Positions 52,390 through 61,794 of a stretch of 64,000 nucleotides of DNA are shown here, one piece after another; positions within the stretch are counted from its first letter, which is position 1; each line of letters begins with the position of its first letter. Position numbers and translations under genes: made by a program. The notes beneath the pieces were generated by a model. It searched no databases, had not been told where the DNA came from, and was given only the letters and a program-made list of their open reading frames with translations. Origin of the DNA: Peterkaempfera bronchialis (GTDB lineage: Bacteria > Actinomycetota > Actinomycetes > Streptomycetales > Streptomycetaceae); NCBI RefSeq assembly GCF_003258605.2, contig NZ_CP031264.1:5642001-5706000 (forward strand), written 5' to 3'.

Positions 52390-53469
52390 GTGGACGACGC
52401 AGCGGAGGGTTCGGGGGTGGCCCTCTCGGCGGCCGGGAGCTCGCGACCGCAGGCCGCGCGTCGGCGGCGGGGCGCCTCCATGGCCGACGTGGCCCGCCTG
52501 GCCGGAGTGTCCTCGCAGACCGTCTCGCGCGTCTCGAACGGGTCCTCCGGGGTGGTCTCGGAGACCCGCGACCGCGTGCTGGCCGCGATGAAACAACTGG
52601 GCTACCGGCCCAACAGCGCGGCGCGCGCGCTCAAGCGCGGCGAGTTCCGCACGCTGGGCGTCATTCTCTTCACCCTCTCGACCACGGGAAACGTGCGCAC
52701 GCTGGAGGCCATCGCCACGTCTGCCGCCGAGCAGGGGTACGCGATCACCCTGCAGCCGGTGGCCGTCCCGACCCAGACCGGGGTCCGCGGGGCCTTCACG
52801 CGGCTGGGGGAACTGGCCGTGGACGGCATCATCGTGATCATGGAGGTGCATCTGCTGGATGCGGCCACGGTCACGCTGCCGCCACATGTCCAGGTCGTGG
52901 TCGTCGACTCCGACGCAGGCGACCACTACAGCGTGGTCGACACCGACCAGGTCGGCGGCGCGCACCTGGCCGTACGTCACCTGCTCGGCCTCGGGCATTC
53001 CACGGTGTGGCACCTCGCCGGGCCCGAGGGCTCCTTCGCCGCTCAGCGCCGTGCTCGGGCGTGGCGGGACGCGCTGGCGGAGGCGGGACGGCAGGCGCCG
53101 CCGCCGGTCCGCGGTGACTGGTCGGCCGAGTCCGGCTACCGGGAGGGGCTGCGGCTGGCGGACAACCCCGACTGCACCGCGGTGTTCGTCGCCAATGACC
53201 AGATGGCGCTCGGACTGCTGCGTGCGCTGCATGAACGGGGCAGGCGGGTGCCGCAGGACATCAGCGTCGTGGGCTTCGACGACATCCCCGAGGCCGCGTC
53301 CTTCGTGCCGCCGCTGACCACCGTCCGCCAGGACTTCGCCGAGGTCGGCAGGCGCTGCGTGGCGGGTGTGCTGCGGCAGATCGCGAACGCGGCGGCGGAG
53401 CCGGGTACGGTGCTCGTCCCCACTCGGCTGGCTCTGCGCGCCAGCACGGCGGTGCCGTCGCGGCGGTGA
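52390..53469 (+). CDS. LacI family transcriptional regulator (paralogue 2)
   Basis: GTG 52390 (VDDAAEGSGVAL) is one possible start, with a longer frame to 52333. The 359-residue protein has HTH MADVARLAGVSSQTVSRVSN, hinge LGYRPNSAARALK, and a ligand domain matching paralogue 1 throughout (VIIVIMEVHLLDAATV-like, HYSVVDTDQVGG, TAVFVANDQMALGLL, SVVGFDDIPEAASFVPPLTT). It is divergent from the ABC operon. Having two near-identical repressors in one locus suggests duplication, with one possibly serving the large enzyme. Confidence 0.92.
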   Translation: MDDAAEGSGVALSAAGSSRPQAARRRRGASMADVARLAGVSSQTVSRVSNGSSGVVSETRDRVLAAMKQLGYRPNSAARALKRGEFRTLGVILFTLSTTGNVRTLEAIATSAAEQGYAITLQPVAVPTQTGVRGAFTRLGELAVDGIIVIMEVHLLDAATVTLPPHVQVVVVDSDAGDHYSVVDTDQVGGAHLAVRHLLGLGHSTVWHLAGPEGSFAAQRRARAWRDALAEAGRQAPPPVRGDWSAESGYREGLRLADNPDCTAVFVANDQMALGLLRALHERGRRVPQDISVVGFDDIPEAASFVPPLTTVRQDFAEVGRRCVAGVLRQIANAAAEPGTVLVPTRLALRASTAVPSRR

Positions 53470-54353
53470 GGTGGGGGAGGGGCGCCAACCGGGGCGGGAC
53501 CCGGCGGCGCGGGCAGGCGGGTGGAGCCGGGGCGGCGCTCCGGACTGACCCGACCCGACGGTTGTCTCATCCGGTTGCCCTTCGGCAGGCGGCCACCGAA
53601 GCTGCCGAACCGAGCGCCCGAGTCGCCTACCTGCTACGGCACCACGTCCTCGACCACTCGGCGAACGGGGATTCGGGGCAACTTCGCTGAGACGGCACGA
53701 GGCAACGTGGGTCCGGGGCATCGTCAATGGGACCGCCGTAGCTCTCCCATCTCACCCAACCTGCTCCAGAGCAGGTCAGGGCCACTATCGCGGAGCAACT
53801 TCGCTGAGACGGGACAAAATCCTTGCGCGTAGCCCCGCTCCTGGTGCACAGTTGCCGCCGATGGTTGCGCAAACATGCGAGGAGGTGTCGTTCGATCCGG
53901 TCGCTCGGTCACCGCCTCGACATCCGACGCGGGTGGCCGCAGACGTTCGGACGATCGTCTGCGCGCGGCGCGGACGCCGGCCGAGGGACGGTGTTCGCGG
54001 TCTTCCCCACCGGCCGATCGACCCCTGCGACCGGAGGTCAACCGGCCTGACGGTGCGGGCACCTTGGGGCCGAGACGTCTCGCCCGCCGCGGCCGGACGC
54101 ACGTCGACCGCTGCCATCTCCGATGCCCTCTGGGCAACCGCTGCCTTCAGGGGCCGCCGGTCGGCCAAGACGCCTGCCGCCACCCGGGCAGACGGCCTGG
54201 CAACCAGGAAGGAAGGAGGGAGGGTCGGCTCAGCGAAAAAAGCCGGCTCGTAGTTCGGTCATCTCACGGGACGGACGGTGTCGTCGCTTTCGCGAGTTCA
54301 CTCCAGCCCGTCCGCAGCATTCTCATTCATCGGGGATTGAGAAAGGAACTACG
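53470..54353. other. long leader/intergenic region with operator and duplicated 18-mer
   Basis: No supported gene lies in these 884 bp. The 18-mer GCAACTTCGCTGAGACGG occurs twice (53679-53696 and 53795-53812), 116 bp apart. A LacI operator lies at 53861-53876. Long frames at 53785-54137 are not persuasive. Confidence 0.6.
53861..53876. promoter_or_regulatory. LacI-type operator upstream of the large secreted glycosidase
   Basis: ATGGTTGCGCAAACAT, fifth copy of the locus consensus, 478 bp upstream of the TTG start. It links the large enzyme to the same regulon. Confidence 0.7.
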
Positions 54354-57300
54354 TTGAGTCATCAGTCCATACGTGGCCGACGATCGAGGGCCCTGTTCGG
54401 CAGACCAGGCGTCGCGGCACTCGCCTGTCTGGCGATGTCCGTGCCGCTGGTGGGCTTGGCGCAGGCCCCCGCCCACGCGGATGGCACGTCCGCCCAGACC
54501 TTCGTCGTCGACAACTCGACCGGATCGACGCAGGACGGCACGCCGATGGGCTCGCCGGGCGTGAAGGTGGGGGATACGTACTACACGGTCGGCGGCAGCG
54601 CGATCGCGGCCTCGGCCGGCGGTTCGTCGAACCTGGTGCTGTACGGCGGAAAGGACTGGTCGCACAAGCAGCCGGTTCATGACGCGGACGGCAACGAAAT
54701 CGTCATCGCCGGGCCGGACACGCACTTCAAGGACCCGAACACAGGGGACGAGATCTACCCCTTCGCCAATGCGAAGTCGGAACGCGTCGCCTTCTCGCGG
54801 ACGCCGAACGGCAAGTTCATCGTGTGGGTCCACTGGGAGATGAACTCCGACTACAACGCCTCCGAGACGCTCGGACTGATCGCCGACAAGGTCACGGGGC
54901 CGTACTCGGTGTATCAGAACCATCAGCGTCCGGGAGCGGGCACCGTGGACGCCAAGGGCGGCCACCACGTCAAGAGCCTCGACGACAGCGTCCTTCCGTC
55001 GGCGGACCTGAACACGGACAACCCGGAGGCGTTCGGCGACCGGGTCGGCAGGCTGATCGGCGATCCCTACTCCATCGGCGTGGACGGCAACAGGCTGGAG
55101 AAGCCGGCTGAGGCCAGCTATCCGGAGGCCATCCAGCTCTACAACACCAGCAACGGCGGCAGCCCGGAGGTCAACGGCAGCAGCGTCAACCCGGTGCGCT
55201 GGGAGACCCGGGCCGGCTGGAACGTCTCCGGCGACGCGGGCTTCGGCACCTCCGCGACCGGAGGCAACTGGTGGACCTTCAACTTCAACGACCTCAAGGA
55301 CACGCTGCGCCTCAAGGCGCGTGCCGTGCGCATGACGGACTGGGACACCAGCGCCTGGACGGCCGCTCAGGCGAAGAGGGATCCGAACGGCGACAACGGC
55401 AATCTGACGGCGGGCACCTATGTGCAGCGCTACCCGGCGGTCAAGACCGACGATCCGGCGAATGAGGGCAAGTACGCCGCCGGCGTCGACGGCAGTGCCT
55501 ATGTGGGCAGGACGACCGACGGCGTCGATGCCGTCGTCTACCCGCAGGACGCGCCGGCGGGTGGCGGTTCCAGCCAGTTGACCTTCACCCCCTGCGCCGG
55601 AGACGGGAACCTGTCGTTCGCCGTGTCCTTCCAGGAAGGCACGAGCGGCCACTTCGTCTGCGACGGTGACAGCAGCGACGCTTCACGCTGGTCCACGTAC
55701 AACCAGTCGAACGCCTCGGCCACCTTCACGTTCGCCCAGGGGTACATCAAGGGTGGCAAGGCCACCGTGAAGTTCTCCGAGCAGGCCCCCGACGGCATCC
55801 TGGTCGAGGGTCGTGCGGCCGGTGGCGACTGGAAGCAGCTCGGCACGACGAGTGTCGGCAAGAAGCTCGGCACGTACGACGTCACGCTGGACCCCTCGAT
55901 CGCCTTCGACCAGGCTCGCGTGACCCTCCAGGGGCAGTGGATGAAGGCGAATGAAATCACCTTCTCCGGTCTCACCACGGTCGGCCCGGTGTCCATCGGC
56001 GGCATCACCTATGGAGCCGGCGCGAGCAAGGTCTCCGGCTTTGATCCGTCGACGCTCGCCTACAAGGTCAGCGTCCCCGACCTCACCGCCATCGGCGAGG
56101 TCAAGGCGGTGAACCCCCAGGGAACGGCCACGGTCGACCAGCCGGCAAAGGCCAACAACTACGTCGCGACGATCACCGTGAAGAGCGCCGACGGGTCCGT
56201 GGTCAAGACGTATACGGTCACCTTCGCGCAGAGCGACAGCTCGGCCATAGGCGCCTACGACCCGAACGTCAAGGACAGCATCTTCCCCGAGGTCGGTGAG
56301 ATCGACGCCTCCAAGACCATGAGCACCCTGGTGTCGGTCGACATGAACAAGCCGTCCGACGGTGCCGGCGCCGCCAAGCCCGCCGCTCCGCTGATCTCGC
56401 CGCAGCTGAGTGAGAACAACGTCGGTGGCGTGCTGGTGCTGCGCGGCAATTCGGATCCGCAGAAGGCGGATGCGATCTACGCGACGAACACGTCGCCGGC
56501 CACGTACGACGGCACGATCTGGCTGACGAACGACGGCTCAGACCCGACCGACCCGAACAACCCGAATCGCATCGCCTACAACACGCGCTGGAACCCGTAC
56601 CCGATCGTCGTGACCCAGGGCAACAATGGCTCGACACTGGTCGACGGGGAGTTCACGATCAAGGCTGCCACGCAGACCGGCAGCGAGGACACCGGCGACC
56701 TGAAGTACTCGGACGTGGTCTCGCAGACGTTCCGGTACGCGAAGCAGGGAACGAGCGAATACGGCAGCGTCCCGATCTTCCAGCCGGTGTCGTCGCATCC
56801 CGCCGGGAGCTACCAGAACTCCCCGGGGTACCAGGAGATCAAGGTCTTCGAGCCGACGTACGGCACCGAGGTCTACTACACGATGGACAACTCCACCCCG
56901 ACCCCGGCCCGCTACGGACAGAACATCGGGTACGGCAGCCGCGACTACACGATCATCAATGACACCGTGGAGTCCGGCGGCGACGGCAAGGCCTACTTCA
57001 TCACCGCGGCCGACGACCAGTACATGCGTGTCTGGCAGCTCAACGACAACATGACGGCCGTCGTCAGTGACAAGGAGTACGACCTCGACGTCGGCAAGCA
57101 CCGCGAGGCCCCGCAGCTGATCCGCGGGCCCCACGGGACCCACCTGTACCTGCTGACCTCCGGTCAGTCGGGCTGGTACAAGAACCAGGCCGAGTACCAG
57201 AGGACGACGGGCAGATTCATCTCGGACGGCTTCGACAATTCCGCATATCCGCGCGACAAGTACGGCTACCGCGACGGTAGTGGCGCGTGGACGAATCTCC

Positions 57301-59819
57301 AGCCGTTCGCCGATGGCACCACGTACAACAGCCAGGTCGGCGGCGCCTACAACCTGGGTACGAAGGACGACCCGAACTACCTGTTCAGTGGAAGCCACTG
57401 GGTCGTCGGCGATCTTGAGGACTCCTTCTCGATCTGGCTGCCGATGACCATTGACGATGACGCGGACGGCAGCGGCGCCCAGGTGTCGGACCAGCTGGTC
57501 AGCGTCGAGGGACGGGGCAACCAGGGCAAGCCCGCGACGTCGAGCTTCCCCGCGTACAAGTCCGACAAGGGCCTCGTCACCGTCAAGTACAGCGGCAAGG
57601 TGTTCATCACGCTCGACGCGGACGGCAAGGGCAAGGTCACGACGGACCCGACCGAGGAGAACATCAAGTTCGCCGTACCGGACACGTATGCCGACCTGCA
57701 GAAGCCTGAGTTCAAGGCCAATCCCGACAACCACACGCCGCGCGTGATCGACTACCAGCGGGAGCAGCAGTTCGACCCGGAGAAGTGCGACATCCCGGAC
57801 ACCAACGGCTGGCAGACCTGCAATGACGGCGTCTCCGGCGAAAGCCGGGCCAACGCGGCGACGTGGACCAACGGGGCCGGCTATCTGCTCGGCACCGACG
57901 ACCGGCCCCTCAAGGACGCCAATGGCAACCTGATCCGCGATCCCCGCCAGGTGGCCGACCAGTCGCTGATCAAGCGGACCTCGCTGAAGGATGCGGGCAT
58001 CATCCGCAACTACAGCATCAAGGCCGCCTTCGACGGCAAGGACTGGGATCTGGACAACTACGACGGCAACGAAGAGCTTTACCAGGGCACAGGCAACGAC
58101 TTCTTCACCACCTTCGACCTCGGTCAGAAGCGTGATCTCAGTACGATCGGCCTGTCGTTCAAGTCGGTGGGCGGTTCCGACAACGCGCACCGCTACGGCA
58201 TCTACGCCACGAACGACGTGGACGCCAACGGCAAACCGACCAACTGGCGGATCATCGCCAACAACAAGCAGAACAACGTCCCCGGCTTCCAGGCGCACAA
58301 CCTGGACGGCGACACGTACCGCTACGTCAAGTACGCGAACGTCGACAACGTGGACATGTCGCACGGCAAGACCGGCCAGGCCTGGTCGCGCGGCCTCTAC
58401 GAGCTGACCATCAGTGCCAAGAAGGTGATCCCGCTCGAGGTCACGGCTCTCAGGTCCGCCGTCGCGCAGGGCACCACGCTCTCGCAGATGACGGACACGT
58501 TCACCGCGAAGAGCCTCGCGGCGCTCGGTGAGAAGCTCACGGTGGCGCAGAGCCTGCTCGACGAGCTCCAGCTCGAAGGCACCGCGACCAAGCACACGCA
58601 GGACGAGGTCGACACGGCGACCACCCAGCTCACCAACGCGATCAAGAACCTGCGGACCGCGGGCTCAACGGCGTCGGTGGACTTCGCGGCGCTCGCGAAG
58701 GCGATCGACGACGGTCAGGCCAAGCTGGACCAGTCCGCGAACTACACGCCCGAGTCGATCAAGGTTCTGCAGAAGGCCGTCGACCAGGGCAAGAACATCC
58801 TCGCCCAGGTCGACGACCCGAACCTCAAGCAGGCCCAGGTCGACGAGGCCACTGCGAAGATCGACGACGCGCTCGCGGGCCTCGCGCTCGCGACGACCGG
58901 ACCGGAGATCAAGAAGGTGTCGGTCGCGGACGGGGACACCGTGAAGGGCAGGACGACCTTCACCGTGACCCTGGGCGGTGACGCGAAGGACGTGTCCTAC
59001 ACGTACATCGAGCTCAACAAGGGCGCATCGCACGTGTGGGTCACGGACAACACCAAGGCGCCGGGCAGCACCAACAGCGGCCTCAAGCCGACACTCGTGG
59101 TCGACACCGAAACGCTCCCGAACGGGTCGTACGGCCTGAAGATCGACGCCGTGGGGACCAATGGCAGGACGACCGAGAAGACCGTCTCCTTCGTGATCGC
59201 CAACAAGGGGAGGTCGACCGTTGCTGCGGCCGCGTCGTCGACGAAGTTCGGCACCTCCGCGAAGGTGACCGTGAAGGTCACCGGACCGGGCGGCACCCCG
59301 ACCGGCACGATTCGGGTGACCGATGGCAAGGCCCTGGTCGGGTCGGCGAAGCTCGCGTCGGGCAAGGCGACCGTCACGGTGTCGAAGACCCTGGCGGTGG
59401 GCTCGCACACGCTGACGGTGGCGTACTCGGGTGACAAGGCGTTCAAGGCGTCGACGGGCACCGTGAAGGTCAAGGTGGCCAAGACGTCGTCCAAGACGGC
59501 CGTCTCGGTCTCGCCGAAGTCGCCGAAGCACACGCAGAAGGCGACGGTCACGGCCCAGGTCACGACGGTGAAGCCGGCGGGCTCCGTCGTCATCAAGGTC
59601 ACCCAGACGGTCAAGGAGACTGTCGTCAAGCACGGCAGGAAGGTCACGACGACGACCACCAGGACGGTCGTGTCGAAGACGCTCACGGTCTCCTCGAAGG
59701 GCAAGGCCAGCCTCACGCTGCCGAAGCTCGCCAAGGGCACCTACACCGTGACCGCCACCTACAGCGGGTCGTCGACGGCGACGTCGTCGAAGGCCGGCAC
59801 GGTCCTCATCGTGAAGTAG
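54354..59819 (+). CDS. large secreted multidomain glycosidase (GH43-like, chitobiase-C/F5-8-like, FIVAR, Ig-like)
   Basis: The TTG at 54354, with AAAGGAAC upstream, gives 1,821 residues with a signal peptide ending near PAHAD (~42). A beta-propeller GH43-like domain follows: GVKVGDTYYTVGG, KDWSHKQPVHDADGNE, ERVAFSRTPNGKFIVWVHW, PGAGTVDAKGG. The chitobiase/beta-hexosaminidase C-like repeat is TYGTEVYYTMDNSTPTPARY (~835). An F5/8-type-like region lies at ~1210-1355, two FIVAR helical repeats at ~1362-1515 (TKHTQDEVDTATTQLTNAIK), an Ig-like domain, then two Big_3_5 Ig-like repeats (TLTVAYSGDKAFKAS; YTVTATYSGSSTATS). No sortase motif or membrane anchor is seen at the end. Likely a polysaccharide-degrading exoenzyme, perhaps on galactan, given the GH35 partner; substrate is not provable here. 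FIVAR/Ig architecture is more typical of gut actinobacteria. Confidence 0.82.
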   Translation: MSHQSIRGRRSRALFGRPGVAALACLAMSVPLVGLAQAPAHADGTSAQTFVVDNSTGSTQDGTPMGSPGVKVGDTYYTVGGSAIAASAGGSSNLVLYGGKDWSHKQPVHDADGNEIVIAGPDTHFKDPNTGDEIYPFANAKSERVAFSRTPNGKFIVWVHWEMNSDYNASETLGLIADKVTGPYSVYQNHQRPGAGTVDAKGGHHVKSLDDSVLPSADLNTDNPEAFGDRVGRLIGDPYSIGVDGNRLEKPAEASYPEAIQLYNTSNGGSPEVNGSSVNPVRWETRAGWNVSGDAGFGTSATGGNWWTFNFNDLKDTLRLKARAVRMTDWDTSAWTAAQAKRDPNGDNGNLTAGTYVQRYPAVKTDDPANEGKYAAGVDGSAYVGRTTDGVDAVVYPQDAPAGGGSSQLTFTPCAGDGNLSFAVSFQEGTSGHFVCDGDSSDASRWSTYNQSNASATFTFAQGYIKGGKATVKFSEQAPDGILVEGRAAGGDWKQLGTTSVGKKLGTYDVTLDPSIAFDQARVTLQGQWMKANEITFSGLTTVGPVSIGGITYGAGASKVSGFDPSTLAYKVSVPDLTAIGEVKAVNPQGTATVDQPAKANNYVATITVKSADGSVVKTYTVTFAQSDSSAIGAYDPNVKDSIFPEVGEIDASKTMSTLVSVDMNKPSDGAGAAKPAAPLISPQLSENNVGGVLVLRGNSDPQKADAIYATNTSPATYDGTIWLTNDGSDPTDPNNPNRIAYNTRWNPYPIVVTQGNNGSTLVDGEFTIKAATQTGSEDTGDLKYSDVVSQTFRYAKQGTSEYGSVPIFQPVSSHPAGSYQNSPGYQEIKVFEPTYGTEVYYTMDNSTPTPARYGQNIGYGSRDYTIINDTVESGGDGKAYFITAADDQYMRVWQLNDNMTAVVSDKEYDLDVGKHREAPQLIRGPHGTHLYLLTSGQSGWYKNQAEYQRTTGRFISDGFDNSAYPRDKYGYRDGSGAWTNLQPFADGTTYNSQVGGAYNLGTKDDPNYLFSGSHWVVGDLEDSFSIWLPMTIDDDADGSGAQVSDQLVSVEGRGNQGKPATSSFPAYKSDKGLVTVKYSGKVFITLDADGKGKVTTDPTEENIKFAVPDTYADLQKPEFKANPDNHTPRVIDYQREQQFDPEKCDIPDTNGWQTCNDGVSGESRANAATWTNGAGYLLGTDDRPLKDANGNLIRDPRQVADQSLIKRTSLKDAGIIRNYSIKAAFDGKDWDLDNYDGNEELYQGTGNDFFTTFDLGQKRDLSTIGLSFKSVGGSDNAHRYGIYATNDVDANGKPTNWRIIANNKQNNVPGFQAHNLDGDTYRYVKYANVDNVDMSHGKTGQAWSRGLYELTISAKKVIPLEVTALRSAVAQGTTLSQMTDTFTAKSLAALGEKLTVAQSLLDELQLEGTATKHTQDEVDTATTQLTNAIKNLRTAGSTASVDFAALAKAIDDGQAKLDQSANYTPESIKVLQKAVDQGKNILAQVDDPNLKQAQVDEATAKIDDALAGLALATTGPEIKKVSVADGDTVKGRTTFTVTLGGDAKDVSYTYIELNKGASHVWVTDNTKAPGSTNSGLKPTLVVDTETLPNGSYGLKIDAVGTNGRTTEKTVSFVIANKGRSTVAAAASSTKFGTSAKVTVKVTGPGGTPTGTIRVTDGKALVGSAKLASGKATVTVSKTLAVGSHTLTVAYSGDKAFKASTGTVKVKVAKTSSKTAVSVSPKSPKHTQKATVTAQVTTVKPAGSVVIKVTQTVKETVVKHGRKVTTTTTRTVVSKTLTVSSKGKASLTLPKLAKGTYTVTATYSGSSTATSSKAGTVLIVK

Positions 59820-59842
59820 CGCTGCCGGACCGATAACAGACG

Positions 59843-59876
59843 AAGCCCGCCCGAGGCACGGCCTCGGGCGGGCTTT
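59843..59876 (+). terminator. Rho-independent terminator of the glycosidase gene
   Basis: AAGCCCGCCCGAGGC and GCCTCGGGCGGGCTT pair perfectly around ACG, starting 24 nt beyond the stop. A short T tract follows. Confidence 0.85.
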
Positions 59877-60119
59877 CACGCCATTGAAGAGAGTGGCCAC
59901 GTGGCCGGCTGCCAGACCCCGCATCGAGCTCGACACAGGGCGGGCCCACCGGTGGTAGGGCACGAGCCGGCACTCCACCGACTGTACGGACAGCGGGAGC
60001 GCGGGCGCCCCGTACGGGGAGCCGCCGGTCTCGGCGCAGGCCGTCGCGGTGACCCCGGCGATCCCGCGGATCCGGCACCCCGGCAAGGCTGTAGGTGCCA
60101 AGAGCCACGTCCGTGCTGG

Positions 60120-60183
60120 TCACGCTGCATGTTGGTACTCGCGCAGGATGCCCCCGAGGCGGTCGCGTCGGCAGACGTCGAGT
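60120..60183 (-). pseudogene. scrap of the island-type rve transposase (C-terminus)
   Basis: The minus strand ends in DRLGGILREYQHAA then TGA, matching the C-terminus of the transposase at 7492 (DRLGGLLHEYQHAA). Only about 20 codons remain. Confidence 0.6.
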
Positions 60184-60189
60184 CATCCA

Positions 60190-60511
60190 GGCCGCGGTCT
60201 CCTCCCAGACCGGGGCGGACATCCGCCGCTGGGCGAAGAAGAACAAGGTCGAGCTGTGCTTCACCCCGACCCACGCTTCCTGGGCCAACCCGATCGAGGC
60301 CCACTTCGGCCCGCTGCGGCAGTTCACCCCGGCCAACTCCCACCACCGCAGCCACCCCGCGCCAACCCAGGCACTGCACCGCTACCTGCGCCGGCGCAAC
60401 ACCAACGCCCGCCACCCCGACGTACTCGCCGCCCAACGCAAGGAACGTGCCCGCATCCGCAGCGAAAAGGGCATCCGCTGGGGCGGACGTCCCCTCAACA
60501 CCGCAGCCTGA
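60190..60511 (+). pseudogene. IS630 family transposase, C-terminal fragment
   Basis: The frame reads ADIRRWAKKNKVELCFTPTH, ASWANPIEAHFGPLRQF and RYLRRRNTNARHPDVLAAQR, the C-terminal DDE_3 part of IS630 transposases (Glu in IEAHFGPLRQF). N-terminal catalytic Asp residues are missing, so it is non-functional. Confidence 0.72.
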
Positions 60512-60583
60512 CCAACTGCGAACCGCAGCCCCCGAGCGCCGAAGGGGGCAAGTTCAGGAGAAGGACAGCGACAGAAGGATGAC

Positions 60584-60961
60584 TCAGGAGGCGGACGGCT
60601 CGATCTCCCCCGCAAAGACGATGACCTGGTCGATGAGGCTCCGCCGCAGATGGACGACGTCCGTTCCCGCCAGCCGGGGGCCTCCATCCGGCGTGGTGAA
60701 GACCCACTGGTACCGGGCCCACTCGTCAGGCATGTCCACCTCTGAGCAGCGCACCATCGTGCCGGTCCCCGCCGGGTGGCGCCGGATGTCCAGCACGAAC
60801 CGCTCGACCGCCGCGATTCCTTCGCTGCGGCCCAACGGCCCCCAGAAGACCACGTCTGAGGTCAGGGCCTGGGAGAGCAGGGCGGTCACATAGCTGTCGT
60901 TCGAGGCGTTGAACGCGGAGATGAACGTGTCGATCGCGGAGCGTGCGGTCTCTTCCTGCAT
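60584..60961 (-). CDS. SnoaL/NTF2-like small protein
   Basis: This 125-residue protein starts MQEETARSAIDTFISAFNAS and contains SQALTSDVVFWGPLGRSEG and VERFVLDIRRHPAGTGTMV, ending WVFTTPDGGPRLAGTDVVHL and LIDQVIVFAGEIEP. The cone-like SnoaL fold binds small hydrophobic ligands and can be an isomerase, a cyclase or a non-catalytic protein. No active-site residues are clear. Confidence 0.75.
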   Translation of the reverse strand: MQEETARSAIDTFISAFNASNDSYVTALLSQALTSDVVFWGPLGRSEGIAAVERFVLDIRRHPAGTGTMVRCSEVDMPDEWARYQWVFTTPDGGPRLAGTDVVHLRRSLIDQVIVFAGEIEPSAS

Positions 60962-61082
60962 GCCCCAGTAATACCAGCCGTTTCGCGTGCGCTCGACCCG
61001 CGAGCCGCCTTCCGATCACGGTGAACCACCCCGGTCACAGCACTAGCCCAGCTCAGTGACAGGTCCGCCTGCGAGCTGAAGC

Positions 61083-61622
61083 TCACGGCGGAAAGTAGTC
61101 GTGAAGAAGTTGGGTGGACGCGAACGCGTAGGTCCGGACGGGGTCGAGGTGCGGTTCGTAGGGCCCGAAGCAGTCGGCCGCGAGGGTCGCGACCGGAGCG
61201 CCGCAGGGACAGGCCCGGTTGAGACCCTCGGAACAGAGGAAGACGGTCATCCCCTCGTTGTAGTGCTCAGGACTGCTGCTTCGCATCCTCGTTCCGCTGC
61301 TCGGAGTCGATGCGCGCGACGACGCCACGGAATCGGGCATGCCGAGGTGGACGGTGGTGCGCCGGGTCACGAAGTCGCGCATGGCGGCGAGCTTCTGCGA
61401 GGCGGCGGCGAGGCTTGCCTCGATCGCGGCGACCTCGCCGAGCCAGCCCTGCCGCAGTCTCCCGAGCCCCCCAGCTGCCCCGCTCTCCTGTGGGACGCGA
61501 AGGGTGGTGTAGCTCTCGGGGCGCTTCTCGGGCTTCGCCGCATACGGATTCAGGGGGCCGTCGACTCTACCGACCGCTGGAGCCCGTGAACCTGCTCTGA
61601 ACTGCGACGATTCATAGACTAC
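61083..61622 (-). CDS. hypothetical, possibly composite frame
   Basis: The part from about 61622 downward reads SSQFRAGSRAPAVGRVDGPL and LRQGWLGEVAAIEASLAAAS, helical and plausible, then continues to 61083 with a short Cys pair (CPCG). There is no good start codon at the left of the plausible section. It may be a decayed or mis-assembled gene. Confidence 0.3.
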   Translation of the reverse strand, partial: VVYESSQFRAGSRAPAVGRVDGPLNPYAAKPEKRPESYTTLRVPQESGAAGGLGRLRQGWLGEVAAIEASLAAASQKLAAMRDFVTRRTTVHLGMPDSVASSRASTPSSGTRMRSSSPEHYNEGMTVFLCSEGLNRACPCGAPVATLAADCFGPYEPHLDPVRTYAFASTQLLHDYFPP

Positions 61623-61794
61623 ATGTCCGCGACGGCGAGTTGGGTGGTGGTGTTGTTGTCGCTCGTTCGTGTGGTCGTCGTGCCGCGGGCAGAAGCCGGT
61701 TGCATGAGGTGTCGCAGAGCAGGGCCCAGGCCCAGGCCCTCCGCCTCGGAGAAAACCGGTCGTGCAAAGCACTGGGGCCCGACACGATGCGGCC

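Noticed and set aside
53785-54357. Coding frames in the glycosidase leader
   Set aside because: Composition-driven, Arg/Thr-rich, no homology pattern, and they run through the palindromic operator.
56538-58595. Minus-strand 685-codon frame within the giant glycosidase gene
   Set aside because: Val/Arg/Leu-rich antisense composition with no domain; sits opposite FIVAR and F5/8-like regions.
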